Part shown: positions 53,145 to 62,064 of the stretch, piece by piece
How positions within the stretch are numbered: the stretch's first letter is position 1
Layout of the letters: each line of letters starts with the position of its first letter
Source of the DNA: Ruegeria sp. SCSIO 43209
GTDB lineage: Bacteria; Pseudomonadota; Alphaproteobacteria; Rhodobacterales; Rhodobacteraceae
Direction of reading: 5' to 3'
Assembly (NCBI RefSeq): GCF_019904295.1
Contig: NZ_CP065359.1
Span: 186,001 to 250,000 of the forward strand
Length of the DNA stretch: 64,000 nucleotides
Notes under the pieces: model-generated
Seen by the model: only the letters and a program-made list of their open reading frames with translations
The model's database searches: none
Told to the model about the DNA's origin: nothing
Position numbers and translations under genes: made by a program

Positions 53145-54716
53145 TCAGGTCAGGTCTTTGTAGCTGATCTCGCGTGTATCTGCTCCCGGACCAGCCTTTT
53201 CACGACGCATGATCAGGCGGTTCAGCGCGTGGATATAGGCTTTGGCCGACGCAACCACCGTATCTGTATTTGCAGACTGACCGGTGGCGATCATACCATC
53301 CTCTTCCAGACGGACCGAAACCGTGGCTTGCGCGTCCGTGCCTTCGGTTACCGCATGCACCTGATACAGTTGCAGCCGCGCAGTGTTGGGATAGATCGCC
53401 CGGATCGCCCGGAAGGTTGCGTCGACTGGGCCGTCACCGTTTTCCGTGGCGATCCTGTCTGCACCCTCTACCTCCAGTTCGACCGTCGCTTCGGCCTGAC
53501 CTCCGGTACCGCAGGTCACTTTCATCGACACCAGTTGCAGGTGATCGTCCGCTTCGTCGTCGACGCTCATTAACGCGATGAGGTCATCGTCAAAGACTTC
53601 TTTCTTGCGGTCGGCCAGATCCTTGAAGCGCACAAAAATGTCTTTGAGCTGGTTGTCACCAACCTCATACCCTAGCGTTTCGAGCTTATCGCGCAGCGCA
53701 GCGCGGCCCGAATGCTTGCCCAGCGGCAAAGAGGTGCCAGAGAGCCCAATGTCTTCAGGGCGCATGATCTCGAAGTTTTCGCGGTTCTTCAGCATGCCAT
53801 CCTGATGGATGCCGCTTTCATGGGCAAAAGCGTTCTTGCCGACGATGGCCTTGTTGAACTGCACCGGAAATCCGGCCACGGTCGCGACCCGGCGTGAAAT
53901 ATGCATGATCTTGGTGGTGTCGATGCCAGTATGCCACGGCATGATGTCGTTGCGTGTGCGCAACGCCATCACAACTTCTTCCAGCGCGGTGTTGCCTGCG
54001 CGTTCACCCAACCCGTTTATGGTGCATTCGATCTGACGCGCACCACCTGCGACCGCTGCCAGAGAGTTCGCTGTCGCCATGCCAAGGTCGTTGTGGCAGT
54101 GGGTGGCAAAGATTACCTCATCCGCGCCGGGAACCGTCTCGATCAGGCGCTTGATCAGATCTGCAGACTCGACCGGGGCAGTATAACCGACAGTATCGGG
54201 GATATTGATCGTGGTGGCGCCAGCCTTGATTGCAATCTCGATCACACGGCACAGATAATCCCATTCGGTCCGGGTCGCATCCATCGGCGACCACTGCACG
54301 TTTTCGCAAAGGTTGCGCGCGTGGCTGACCGTTTCGTGGATCTTGTCGGCCATCTCGTCTTGCGTCAGATTTGGTATCGCCCGGTGCAGCGGAGAGGTTC
54401 CGATAAAGGTGTGGATCCGGTTCTTCTCGGCGTGTTTCACCGCCTCCCAACACCGATCGATATCGGCGAAATTGGCGCGGGCCAGACCACAGATGCGGCT
54501 GTTCTTCGAGCGCTCGGCAATCTCGGACACCGCTTTGAAGTCGCCTTCCGATGCAATGGGGAATCCGGCTTCGATGATGTCGACGCCCATCTCATCCAGA
54601 AGCTCGGCAATTTCGAGCTTTTCGTTGTGGGTCATGGTCGCGCCGGGGCTCTGCTCGCCGTCGCGCAAGGTGGTGTCGAAGATCACGACGCGGTCTTGGT
54701 CGGTCACGTTTGTCAT
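53145..54716 (-). CDS. leuA: 2-isopropylmalate synthase
   Basis: 523 residues. First committed step of leucine synthesis: acetyl-CoA plus 2-ketoisovalerate to 2-isopropylmalate. TIM-barrel signatures VVIFDTTLRDGEQSPGATM and FATHCHNDLGMATAN, linker, and the C-terminal LeuA regulatory domain for leucine feedback (QLYQVHAVTEGTDAQATVSV). Start at MTNVTDQ; the longer ORF runs into the leader. The ribosome site is weak (AAAGAGAA). Preceded by a leucine-rich leader peptide and hairpins (separate entries). Confidence 0.96.
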   Translation of the reverse strand: MTNVTDQDRVVIFDTTLRDGEQSPGATMTHNEKLEIAELLDEMGVDIIEAGFPIASEGDFKAVSEIAERSKNSRICGLARANFADIDRCWEAVKHAEKNRIHTFIGTSPLHRAIPNLTQDEMADKIHETVSHARNLCENVQWSPMDATRTEWDYLCRVIEIAIKAGATTINIPDTVGYTAPVESADLIKRLIETVPGADEVIFATHCHNDLGMATANSLAAVAGGARQIECTINGLGERAGNTALEEVVMALRTRNDIMPWHTGIDTTKIMHISRRVATVAGFPVQFNKAIVGKNAFAHESGIHQDGMLKNRENFEIMRPEDIGLSGTSLPLGKHSGRAALRDKLETLGYEVGDNQLKDIFVRFKDLADRKKEVFDDDLIALMSVDDEADDHLQLVSMKVTCGTGGQAEATVELEVEGADRIATENGDGPVDATFRAIRAIYPNTARLQLYQVHAVTEGTDAQATVSVRLEEDGMIATGQSANTDTVVASAKAYIHALNRLIMRREKAGPGADTREISYKDLT

Positions 54717-54751
54717 GGGGTTCTCTTTCTTCTTCTGTCCTAAAGCCTCTT

Positions 54752-54803
54752 GGCGCGCGGGCGTCCTCCTCTGAGCGGGCGCGCCGGATGGCACGCTCAG
54801 AGG
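54752..54803 (-). promoter_or_regulatory. alternative hairpins in the leuA leader (attenuator-like)
   Basis: Hairpin A: perfect 10-bp stem, CCTCTGAGCG (54794-54803 on the minus strand) with CGCTCAGAGG (54768-54777), containing the leader peptide's last codon and stop. Hairpin B: GGCGCGC (54779-54785), inside the loop of A, with GCGCGCC (54752-54758). A and B cannot form together. No U-tract follows B, so control could be by Rho or at translation rather than a classic terminator. Confidence 0.6.
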
Positions 54804-54883
54804 CGGATTAGGATCAGTAGACCACGCAGCAACGCGCCGCTGGGTGCGGCGTTTGCAAAAGCGATATCTGCGCGGTTGATCAT
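54797..54883 (-). CDS. leuL: leucine leader peptide, apparently leaderless
   Basis: 28-residue ORF ending LLRGLLILIRL: six Leu in the last eleven residues, two of them CTA, the rare leucine codon in a GC-rich genome. The stop codon is inside a perfect 10-bp stem. The end lies 80 nt before the leuA ATG. No ribosome site precedes the ATG; instead a TATAAG -10 box lies 9 nt before it, so the transcript would begin at or within 3-4 nt of the ATG, as for the leaderless trpL of rhizobia. I infer ribosome-mediated control of leuA by leucyl-tRNA. Not a shadow of a longer gene: the longer in-frame ORF has no support upstream. Confidence 0.7.
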   Translation of the reverse strand: MINRADIAFANAAPSGALLRGLLILIRL

Positions 54884-54892
54884 GGGGATCAG

Positions 54893-54921
54893 CTTATACA
54901 GGGCGCGCGGCGAATGAAAAG
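54893..54921 (-). promoter_or_regulatory. leuL-leuA promoter
   Basis: Minus-strand -10 TATAAG (54893-54898); at 17-nt spacing the -35 reads CTTTTC, at 16-nt TTTTCA, both weak. The -10 to leader ATG distance of 9 nt is what makes the leader peptide appear leaderless. Confidence 0.5.
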
Positions 54922-54965
54922 CGGGAAATTTACGGGGGAACAAAAATGACGGTGGAGTTGAAGCG

Positions 54966-55658
54966 ATGAAGCTTTCGGCTAACTTCTCGAGCATGAAAAC
55001 AGCATTAATCATCGGAGCTTCTGGCGGTATCGGGCGCGCTTTGAATGACCACCTGACAACGGATGGTGTCAAAGTCACCCGACTGGCCAGATCAACGGAT
55101 GGGTTTGACCTGACCGACCCGGATGGCGCAGAGCGTATGCTGGCGTCCCTTTCTGATCCGTTTGATCTGATCCTGGTAGCCTCAGGGGCGCTTGAGATTA
55201 ACGGTATGGGTCCGGAAAAATCTATGCGCACCTTGTCCGCGAAGGCGATGATGGACCAGTTTGCACTGAACGCAGTTGGCCCGGCCTTGGTGTTGAAGCA
55301 CGTGCACCGCCTGCTGCCACGCGACCGCAGATCGGTGATCGCCGTGCTGTCGGCCCGGGTTGGTTCAATCGGGGACAACCGGCTGGGTGGGTGGGTCAGT
55401 TATCGTGCGGCCAAGGCGGCTGTGAATCAGATAGTACATACGGCTGCCATCGAATTGGCGCGCACGCACAAACAGGCCATATGTGTCGCTTTGCACCCCG
55501 GAACAGTCAAAACGGCCTTTACCGAAAAGTACCTTGCCCGCCACCCGGCTGTTGAACCCAATGAGGCCGCAGCCAATCTGCTGTCCGTCATCAATGGACT
55601 TACCCCCGCTGACTCGGGCAGTTTTTACGATTGGGCTGGCAAGCGCGTGCCGTGGTAA
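54966..55658 (+). CDS. short-chain dehydrogenase (CsgA/C-factor-like SDR)
   Basis: 230 residues. NAD(P) loop LIIGASGGIGRALNDHL, substrate/catalytic Tyr-Lys in WVSYRAAKAAVNQIVHTAAI. The tail LHPGTVKTAFTEKYLA is typical of SDRs related to C-factor. An ATG 27 nt further in would remove the first nine residues, but GGAG lies 8 nt before the first ATG, which is preferred. Divergent from leuL-leuA. Substrate unknown. Confidence 0.88.
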   Translation: MKLSANFSSMKTALIIGASGGIGRALNDHLTTDGVKVTRLARSTDGFDLTDPDGAERMLASLSDPFDLILVASGALEINGMGPEKSMRTLSAKAMMDQFALNAVGPALVLKHVHRLLPRDRRSVIAVLSARVGSIGDNRLGGWVSYRAAKAAVNQIVHTAAIELARTHKQAICVALHPGTVKTAFTEKYLARHPAVEPNEAAANLLSVINGLTPADSGSFYDWAGKRVPW

Positions 55659-55665
55659 GGCTGAT

Positions 55666-57171
55666 TTAGCCGTCGTTTGTATCCGGGTCCGTCGCGTCAG
55701 GGGCGGGCGCGTCGGGGGTAGAGTCGGGCTCAGGGGTTTCGGCGCTCGAAGCGGGTGTTTCGGGCGCAATCTCTGTCTCGGTCGCCAGCGTGTCATTTTC
55801 CCAGACGCCGGTCTCAACCTCGCCGCCTGCGAAACGCATCGTGCCGTCACCATGGCGTTTGTTTTCCAGGAAATTGCCCTCATAGACATCCCCGGTCTCA
55901 TAGGTGGCGGTTCCAAAGCCAGTGATCTTGCCGTCGGCCCAGTCGCCTGTGTAGCTGTATCCGCCCGGTCGGGTCAGTGTTCCCTTGCCGTGACGCTTGC
56001 CATTCAGAAAATCGCCTTCGTAAATGATCCCGTCCGGAAACGTAGCCTTGCCCTTCCCCTGCCGGACGCCGTCTACCCAATCGCCATCATAGCGATAGCC
56101 ATTTGCAAAGGTCAGAATACCTTTGCCGTCGAAGCGGGCGTTTTTGAACTGGCCCGTATAAGCCGTTCCGTTGGGATAGGTTGCCGTGCCGGTGCCCTCA
56201 AAAATCCCGGCGATCCAGTTGCCGTCGTAAACTGATCCGTCGGGGTATGTCGTTTGCCCCTTGCCATGAGGCAGGTCATCCAGAAAGTCGCCGATATAAA
56301 CCGAACCATCGGGATAGAGCATCTCGCCCAGGCCCTCAATCTGGCCCTTTTGCCAGGCACCTGTGTACGCAAACCCGTCGCTGCCCTTGTAGGTGCCCTG
56401 ACCATGGCGCTGGTCGTCAGAATAGTCGCCTTCATAGGTCGCACCGTTGGCATAGATGGACTTGCCTTTGCCCTGTCGGCGATTTTCGACCATTTCGCCT
56501 TCGTAGACATCTCCGTTTGGTTGAACCAAACGGCCTGTTCCGGCCATCTGGTCGTTGGCCCAGGACCCAGCATAAGTCATGCCGTCGACCCAGACCTGAC
56601 TGCCCTGACCATGCCGTTGCCCGCCATTCAAGTCGCCCTCATAGGTACTTCCATCGGCGTAGGTGATCTTGGCGCTGCCGGTTTTCTGGCCGTTTACCCA
56701 GTCGCCCTCATAAACCGAGCCATCCGGGCCGGTCAGCACGCCGTGACCGTGATATCTGGCGTCCTTGAAGCCGCCCTCGTATCGCGAGCCGTTGGAATAT
56801 GTCGCGATACCGGTACCGTTTATCGTGCCGTTGGCCCACTCGCCCTCATAGGACTGGCCATCAGAATAGACGATTTTGCCGCGCCCTTCTGGTTGGCCCT
56901 TGGTGAATGTCCCTTCATAGACAGAGCCATTGGCGTAGCGCGCGGTGCCTTGTCCTTGAATCTCGCCCTCGACCCATTGACCGGAATATTCAAAACCGTT
57001 CGGCAGGCGGTAAGTGCCGGTACCATGGCGCAGCCCGTTTTCGAACGTGCCCTCGTAGACACCTCCGACATCATCATCAGCGATGACAATCTGACCGTCC
57101 TGTTGGGCGATAGCAAAAGACGCCAGCATTGTAAGCGTTGCAGCGGTAAGGGATGTGCGGATCGCTTTCAT
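55666..57171 (-). CDS. exported MORN-repeat protein (about 18 repeats)
   Basis: 501 residues. Signal peptide (MKAIRTSLTAATLTMLASFAIAQ), then 18 complete 23-residue MORN units plus a partial one, from YEGTFENGLRHGTG to ETGVWENDTL, then an acidic Pro/Asp/Thr tail. Units alternate between a Trp type (YxGxW) and a Phe-type (YEGxF, often RHG), so the true period is about 46 residues. MORN repeats in eukaryotes bind lipids or form dimeric scaffolds; a bacterial function is not established. An ORF three hundred residues longer upstream is antisense to nadE and not real. Confidence 0.88.
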   Translation of the reverse strand: MKAIRTSLTAATLTMLASFAIAQQDGQIVIADDDVGGVYEGTFENGLRHGTGTYRLPNGFEYSGQWVEGEIQGQGTARYANGSVYEGTFTKGQPEGRGKIVYSDGQSYEGEWANGTINGTGIATYSNGSRYEGGFKDARYHGHGVLTGPDGSVYEGDWVNGQKTGSAKITYADGSTYEGDLNGGQRHGQGSQVWVDGMTYAGSWANDQMAGTGRLVQPNGDVYEGEMVENRRQGKGKSIYANGATYEGDYSDDQRHGQGTYKGSDGFAYTGAWQKGQIEGLGEMLYPDGSVYIGDFLDDLPHGKGQTTYPDGSVYDGNWIAGIFEGTGTATYPNGTAYTGQFKNARFDGKGILTFANGYRYDGDWVDGVRQGKGKATFPDGIIYEGDFLNGKRHGKGTLTRPGGYSYTGDWADGKITGFGTATYETGDVYEGNFLENKRHGDGTMRFAGGEVETGVWENDTLATETEIAPETPASSAETPEPDSTPDAPAPDATDPDTNDG

Positions 57172-57312
57172 TTTTGTACCTGCCTGCGGTGTTTGTGTTG
57201 GCGCAAAACTAAGATACCGCCGAGGGCAGAGCAACGGCTTTTGGCGCATTTGCCTTTCACTCGCGGTGTGATCTGCTAAATCCCTGAAAGACATGAGGGC
57301 AAGAGGGCAAAA

Positions 57313-58971
57313 ATGGCCGATCGTTTCCGCATCACTCTGGCGCAATTGAACCCAACGGTTGGGGATATCGACGGTAATGCCGCCAAGGCTGCTGCAGCCT
57401 GGCAGCAAGGGCGCGCGGCGCAGGCTGATCTTGTGGCGCTGCCCGAGATGTTCATAACCGGCTACAATACCCAGGATCTGGTGATGAAGCCCGCGTTTCA
57501 TCGGGCCGCGATGAATGCGGTGCAGGCGTTGGCTGAAGACTGTGCCGACGGCCCGGCGTTGGCCATCGGCGGTCCTTGGGTTGAAGATGGGAAGCTTTAT
57601 AACGCCTACCTGATCCTCAAAGGTGGGCGGATTGTCAGCAAAGTTCTTAAACATCATTTGCCCAATGAGACCGTCTTTGATGAAGTACGCCTTTATGATG
57701 CGGGTCCTATGGGCGGCCCTTATGCGGTTGGAAATGTCCGTATTGGTAGCCCGATTTGCGAGGATGGCTGGCACGAGGATGTCGCCGAGACACTGGAAGA
57801 AACCGGGGCCGAGTTTCTGCTGATCCCCAACGGCTCGCCCTATTTTCGAAACAAATACGATATCCGGTTGAACCACATGGTGGCTCGCACGGTCGAAACG
57901 GGTCTGCCGGTAATCTACCTGAACATGGTCGGCGGGCAGGATGATCAGGTTTTCGACGGTGCTACGTTTGGATTGAACCCGGGTGGAGAGCTTGCGTTCC
58001 GCATGCCCGTCTTCGATGAGGCCGTCAGCCATATCGATCTGTCGCGCCAAGATGACGGATGGCGTATTGTGGCTGGTGAAGTCGTGCCGCAACCCGACGA
58101 ATGGGAGCAGGATTATCGCGCGATGGTGCAATCTCTGCGCGATTACATGGGTAAGACGGGGTTTGGCAAAGCTGTGCTGGGGTTGTCGGGTGGCGTCGAC
58201 TCGGCGCTGGTGGCCGCAATAGCCGTGGATGCGATCGGTGCGGAAAATGTACGCTGCGTAATGCTGCCTTCGGAATATACAAGCCAAAGTTCTTTGGATG
58301 ATGCCGAAGCCGTCGCCAAGGCGCTGGGCGTGCACTACGACTTTGTGCCGATCTCTGAGGGACGCGCAGCGGTAACCAACACTTTGGCTCCGCTTTTTGC
58401 GGGGCTGAATGAGGACCTGACCGAAGAAAATGTCCAGTCTCGCCTGCGCGGTCTTCTGCTAATGGCGATTTCGAACAAGTTTGGCGAGATGCTGCTGACC
58501 ACCGGCAACAAGTCCGAGGTCGCAGTTGGCTACGCCACTATCTATGGTGACATGAACGGTGGCTATAACCCGATCAAAGATCTGTACAAAACTCGCGTGT
58601 TCGAGACCTGCCGCTGGCGCAACGCCAATCATCGCGACTGGATGATGGGTCCCGAGGGTGAGGTCATACGCCCTTCGGTGATCGACAAGCCGCCAAGTGC
58701 TGAATTGCGTGAAGACCAGAAAGACAGCGACAGCCTGCCGGACTACCCCGTTCTCGATGCGATTCTTGATATTTTGGTGGATCAGGATGGCTCAATCGCC
58801 GACTGCGTTGCAGCCGGATTTGATGAGGCCGAGGCCCGGCGGGTCGAACATCTGATTTACATTAGTGAATACAAGCGCTTCCAGTCCGCGCCTGGCACAC
58901 GGTTGTCGCCGCGGGCCTTCTGGCTGGATCGCCGCTATCCGATTGTAAATCGCTGGCGGGATAGAACGTAA
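57313..58971 (+). CDS. nadE: glutamine-hydrolysing NAD+ synthetase
   Basis: 552 residues. N-terminal nitrilase-type glutaminase domain (ALPEMFITGYNTQDLV with the catalytic Glu; ICEDGWHEDVAETL with the Cys nucleophile) and C-terminal ammonia-dependent NAD synthetase domain (LGLSGGVDSALVAAIAVDA, about residue 290; TTGNKSEVAVGYATIYGD). Converts deamido-NAD to NAD using glutamine. Divergent from the MORN gene with a 141-nt gap. Confidence 0.97.
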   Translation: MADRFRITLAQLNPTVGDIDGNAAKAAAAWQQGRAAQADLVALPEMFITGYNTQDLVMKPAFHRAAMNAVQALAEDCADGPALAIGGPWVEDGKLYNAYLILKGGRIVSKVLKHHLPNETVFDEVRLYDAGPMGGPYAVGNVRIGSPICEDGWHEDVAETLEETGAEFLLIPNGSPYFRNKYDIRLNHMVARTVETGLPVIYLNMVGGQDDQVFDGATFGLNPGGELAFRMPVFDEAVSHIDLSRQDDGWRIVAGEVVPQPDEWEQDYRAMVQSLRDYMGKTGFGKAVLGLSGGVDSALVAAIAVDAIGAENVRCVMLPSEYTSQSSLDDAEAVAKALGVHYDFVPISEGRAAVTNTLAPLFAGLNEDLTEENVQSRLRGLLLMAISNKFGEMLLTTGNKSEVAVGYATIYGDMNGGYNPIKDLYKTRVFETCRWRNANHRDWMMGPEGEVIRPSVIDKPPSAELREDQKDSDSLPDYPVLDAILDILVDQDGSIADCVAAGFDEAEARRVEHLIYISEYKRFQSAPGTRLSPRAFWLDRRYPIVNRWRDRT

Positions 58972-59258
58972 GCACCGCTCTGGTTGAAGAATTTACCATT
59001 GTTTCGAAAGTGCATGGTAATGCGGATTTCTGCGGCAGTTTGTTTATCCATTTCAGCCAGTTGTGCGGTGAAAAGACTATGTTTCGCTTGTACGCGCGTC
59101 CTTTTTTTGCCACATTTACGACAGGGGTTCGCCTCATATGGGGCGGATGTGACGCAATCCGGTAGGTTGGCCTGCCATTTTCAGAGCCGATGACCGGGAT
59201 TGTGGAACTGGGAAAAGGCATCCGTGTTTGGGATGTCAGTAAAGGTATTGGTGGTCAA
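58972..59258 (+). other. 287-nt spacer after nadE
   Basis: No convincing gene. A TTACCAT/ATGGTAA inverted repeat with a 14-nt loop (58993-59020) lies near its start. A 69-codon ORF across it has no ribosome site and an irregular composition. The right end holds GGTGG before the next ORF. Confidence 0.5.
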
Positions 59259-59531
59259 ATGACGAATGGATACGATAAGCCGCTTCATTCTCCGTTGCAG
59301 TTGAAGCCCATGGAATCAGCGCCGCGCAAGTTGGATGAACAGGCGCTGGATGCTGCGATTGCAGACATTATGAGCCAGGAAGAGCCGACGCCCGACGCGT
59401 TGGCAGGCCCGGTTCCGTTGCGATCGGAATTTCCGGTGTTGCAGCCACAGGAATCGCTTGCATCAAAGTCCGATCCCAAGCTCAGCACGGTACTGCGCCA
59501 GAAATGGGCGCAACTTTCCGGGGCGGCGTAA
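59259..59531 (+). CDS. 90-aa hypothetical protein
   Basis: Starts MTNGYDKPLHSPLQLKPMES behind GGTGG; an in-frame ATG 69 nt upstream has no ribosome site. Composition: Pro-rich start, acidic helix (LDEQALDAAIADIMSQEE), then a conserved-looking end SDPKLSTVLRQKWAQL. No membrane span or known motif. Codon use is ordinary for the window, so I believe it is coding, but function and family are unrecognised. Confidence 0.55.
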   Translation: MTNGYDKPLHSPLQLKPMESAPRKLDEQALDAAIADIMSQEEPTPDALAGPVPLRSEFPVLQPQESLASKSDPKLSTVLRQKWAQLSGAA

Positions 59532-59543
59532 TCTGAACGCATC

Positions 59544-59581
59544 TGCGCGGCTTAATTCGCCGCGCATTGGCCAATTGGCCA
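59544..59581. other. hairpin and 14-bp palindrome between the hypothetical gene and the oxidoreductase
   Basis: TGCGCGGC/GCCGCGCA with a 7-nt loop (59544-59566) is followed at once by the perfect palindrome TGGCCAATTGGCCA (59568-59581). The first may end the short upstream gene; the second is about 100 nt before the oxidoreductase start and could be an operator. Confidence 0.45.
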
Positions 59582-59680
59582 CAGGTTCCGGCAATTGCCC
59601 GGGACCAATCGTTTTCTACATTGCCAGTGAAATCGCCTTCAGGCTGGATGTCGCTCCGATGAACGAGCACCGAGCGGTTA

Positions 59681-61012
59681 ATGCCAGGCCCCACACCGAC
59701 ACCCGTCGAATCTGATCTCACACTTCCCAAACACGTAGATGTTGTCGTCATAGGTGGTGGAATCATCGGGGCTTCGGCAGCCTTCGAGCTTGCTGAGCGA
59801 GGTGTTTCCGTTCTGTTGTGCGAGAAAGGCCGGATTGCGGGCGAGCAAAGCTCGCGCAATTGGGGCTGGGTGCGCCTTGGGACACGTGATCCGCGCGAGA
59901 TCCCCCTGATGCAAGAGGCGCTTAGAATCTGGCAAGGGCTGGATGCGCGATTGGGACGCGCCACAGGCTATGTTCAATCAGGAATCGTGTTTGGCGCATC
60001 TGGCACACGAGACGATGAAAACCTGACGCGATGGCTGGACCATGTTGAAGGGCTGCAAACAGGTGCTCGCATGGTATCCGGCCCTGAACTGGACGGGTTG
60101 CTGTCGGATAACAGTATGAAACTGCGCTCAGCGCTTTACATGCCGCAGGACGGGCGGGCCGAGCCGCAATGGGCGGCCCCCGCAATCGCCGAGGCGGCGC
60201 GCGACCGTGGGGCCGCGATCATGACGCAATGCGCGGTGCGAAGTGTCGATGTTGCTGCGGGCCGGATCGCAGGTGTTTTCACCGAACGCGGCCGCGTAAG
60301 GTGTAGTCAAGTCGTACTTGCAGGCGGAGCCTGGTCTCGGCTGTTTGCGGGGAACGCTGGAATCACTCTGCCACAGCTCAAAGTGCTCAATACGGTCATG
60401 CGGACCTCTCCGGTTGCAGCAGGGCCAGAGGTGTCGCTTTGGAGTGATGATTTTGCCATTCGAAAGCGCTCGGACGGGGGATACACCATAGCTTCGGGTC
60501 ACGAGAATACAGTGGATATCGTTCCTGACAGTTTCCGACTCGGGTTGCAGTTTCTGCCCGCATTCCGGCAAGAGTGGCGGTCCTTAAGGTTTCGCTTTTC
60601 GAGACGCTGGATGGTCGAGGCGAATGAGGATCGAAGCTGGCTGCCGACCGATGTGACACCGTTTGAACATTGCCGAGTGCTCGACCCGGAACCTTCCCAG
60701 AAAGTGTTGCGAAGGGCGTGGGCCAACGCCCGCAAGGCGTTGCCTGCGCTTGATAGTGCGGAGATCGTGCAAAGCTGGGCCGGCCTGATCGATGTGACCC
60801 CGGATGCGATCCCGGTCATCTCGAAAGTGGACGCGGTGCTGGGCCTGCATATTGCCACCGGTTTCTCTGGCCACGGTTTTGGCATCGGTCCTGCCGCAGG
60901 TCGATTAGTGGCGGACCTTGTTACGGAAAGCACGCCTTGCGTTGATCCGACCGCCTTTCGCCTGCCCCGTTTCACGGATGGGTCAAAAGTGCGGCCGGAT
61001 GCTGGTTTTTAG
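59681..61012 (+). CDS. FAD-dependent oxidoreductase (DAO family)
   Basis: 443 residues. FAD Rossmann motif VVIGGGIIGASAAFELAE near residue 21, then SRNWGWVRLGTRDPREIPLM, and the C-terminal DAO block SWAGLIDVTPDAIPVISKV with GFSGHGFGIGPAAGRLV. D-amino-acid-oxidase/glycine-oxidase/sarcosine-type enzymes share this layout. The substrate cannot be told. Followed 3 nt away by a convergent MBL hydrolase. Confidence 0.87.
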   Translation: MPGPTPTPVESDLTLPKHVDVVVIGGGIIGASAAFELAERGVSVLLCEKGRIAGEQSSRNWGWVRLGTRDPREIPLMQEALRIWQGLDARLGRATGYVQSGIVFGASGTRDDENLTRWLDHVEGLQTGARMVSGPELDGLLSDNSMKLRSALYMPQDGRAEPQWAAPAIAEAARDRGAAIMTQCAVRSVDVAAGRIAGVFTERGRVRCSQVVLAGGAWSRLFAGNAGITLPQLKVLNTVMRTSPVAAGPEVSLWSDDFAIRKRSDGGYTIASGHENTVDIVPDSFRLGLQFLPAFRQEWRSLRFRFSRRWMVEANEDRSWLPTDVTPFEHCRVLDPEPSQKVLRRAWANARKALPALDSAEIVQSWAGLIDVTPDAIPVISKVDAVLGLHIATGFSGHGFGIGPAAGRLVADLVTESTPCVDPTAFRLPRFTDGSKVRPDAGF

Positions 61013-61015
61013 CTC

Positions 61016-61948
61016 CTAGCCCATCATTTGATAGCTGACCGGCACGAACCGGAACCCGTCGCCACGGGATTCGACATACCCAGCGGCTGGGAAAGGCATG
61101 TGATAGCCGATCATAGGCACTTTGTCCGCAGCCAGCATGCCCAGCACATTCCTGCGCGATTCCGTGGCAGCGGCTTTGTCCATGTCGAATCGCACTTCCC
61201 ATTCAGGATGTGCAAAAGACCAGACATAGTGATTTGCAAGATCCGCCGTCAGGACCAGACGCTGACCGTTGCTTTCTAGGTGATAGACCATATGGCCCGG
61301 AGTATGCCCAAACGCTGCCATACCGGTGACGCCGGATGCGACTTCACCACCATCCCCGATAAAAGTCATCTTCTCTGCCATCGGGGTGACTTTGGCTGCA
61401 ACCATATCACCCACTCGGTTGCCCGCGTCTTGCGCTGACCAAAAGTCGTATTCGGGTGCTGCTGTTACATAACGCGCATTGGCAAAAGTTGCGGCATCAT
61501 TGGTTGTCATACCACCGATATGATCGGGATGCATGTGGGTAATGACCACCACATCGATCTGATCAGGCGTTACGCCGGCGTCGGCCAACGCGGCCTGAAT
61601 TCCACCTTGGCCAAGCCCAGTATCAAACAGGATCATCTCGGACCCCGTATTAACCAGCGTTGGTGTGAAGAAGAACTGTGCAACATCTGGCGAGATGAAG
61701 TTGTCAGCCGATACACGGGCGAAATCTTCATCCGAGGCGCCGCCGCCGAAAATGTCTTGCGCACCATCACGAGGCAGGCTGCCATCCAACAAGGTGGTGA
61801 CGGTGAAATCGCCCAGTTGAAACGATTTTGCTATTGTAGAGTTGGCTTTGGTCTCGGTACCCGCGGCCAGAACAGGCGAAGTAGCTGCCGCAAGCGGCAG
61901 AGCCGCAACCGTTCCAAGCGCCGCCCGGCGAGTCAATCTGATGGTCAT
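61016..61948 (-). CDS. exported MBL-fold metallohydrolase (Tat-type signal)
   Basis: 310 residues. Twin-arginine leader (TIRLTRRAALGTVAALPLAA, RR at 7-8). Metallo-beta-lactamase fold with VVITHMHPDHIGGMTT as metal site, then GHTPGHMVYHL and, near the C terminus, the last metal His in MIGYHMPF. Quorum-quenching lactonases of the AiiA type share the HxHxDH motif, but general MBL hydrolases do as well. Substrate unknown. Confidence 0.87.
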   Translation of the reverse strand: MTIRLTRRAALGTVAALPLAAATSPVLAAGTETKANSTIAKSFQLGDFTVTTLLDGSLPRDGAQDIFGGGASDEDFARVSADNFISPDVAQFFFTPTLVNTGSEMILFDTGLGQGGIQAALADAGVTPDQIDVVVITHMHPDHIGGMTTNDAATFANARYVTAAPEYDFWSAQDAGNRVGDMVAAKVTPMAEKMTFIGDGGEVASGVTGMAAFGHTPGHMVYHLESNGQRLVLTADLANHYVWSFAHPEWEVRFDMDKAAATESRRNVLGMLAADKVPMIGYHMPFPAAGYVESRGDGFRFVPVSYQMMG

Positions 61949-62064
61949 GGTCGTTCTCCCTGTCAGAGCATGTTTGACTGAATTAGGTCAGTCTGGGCCT
62001 GTGGCCATACTATGGCACTGTTATATGGGCTGCGCGGTTGAACATTACGTGTTAATTTTTGTTC

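Noticed and set aside
57172..58335. Upstream extension of the MORN gene to 889 codons
   Set aside because: Runs antisense through nadE; a clear signal peptide begins at 57171.
58984..59193. 69-codon ORF after nadE
   Set aside because: No ribosome site, uneven composition with many Cys/Arg/Phe, and no protein-like pattern.
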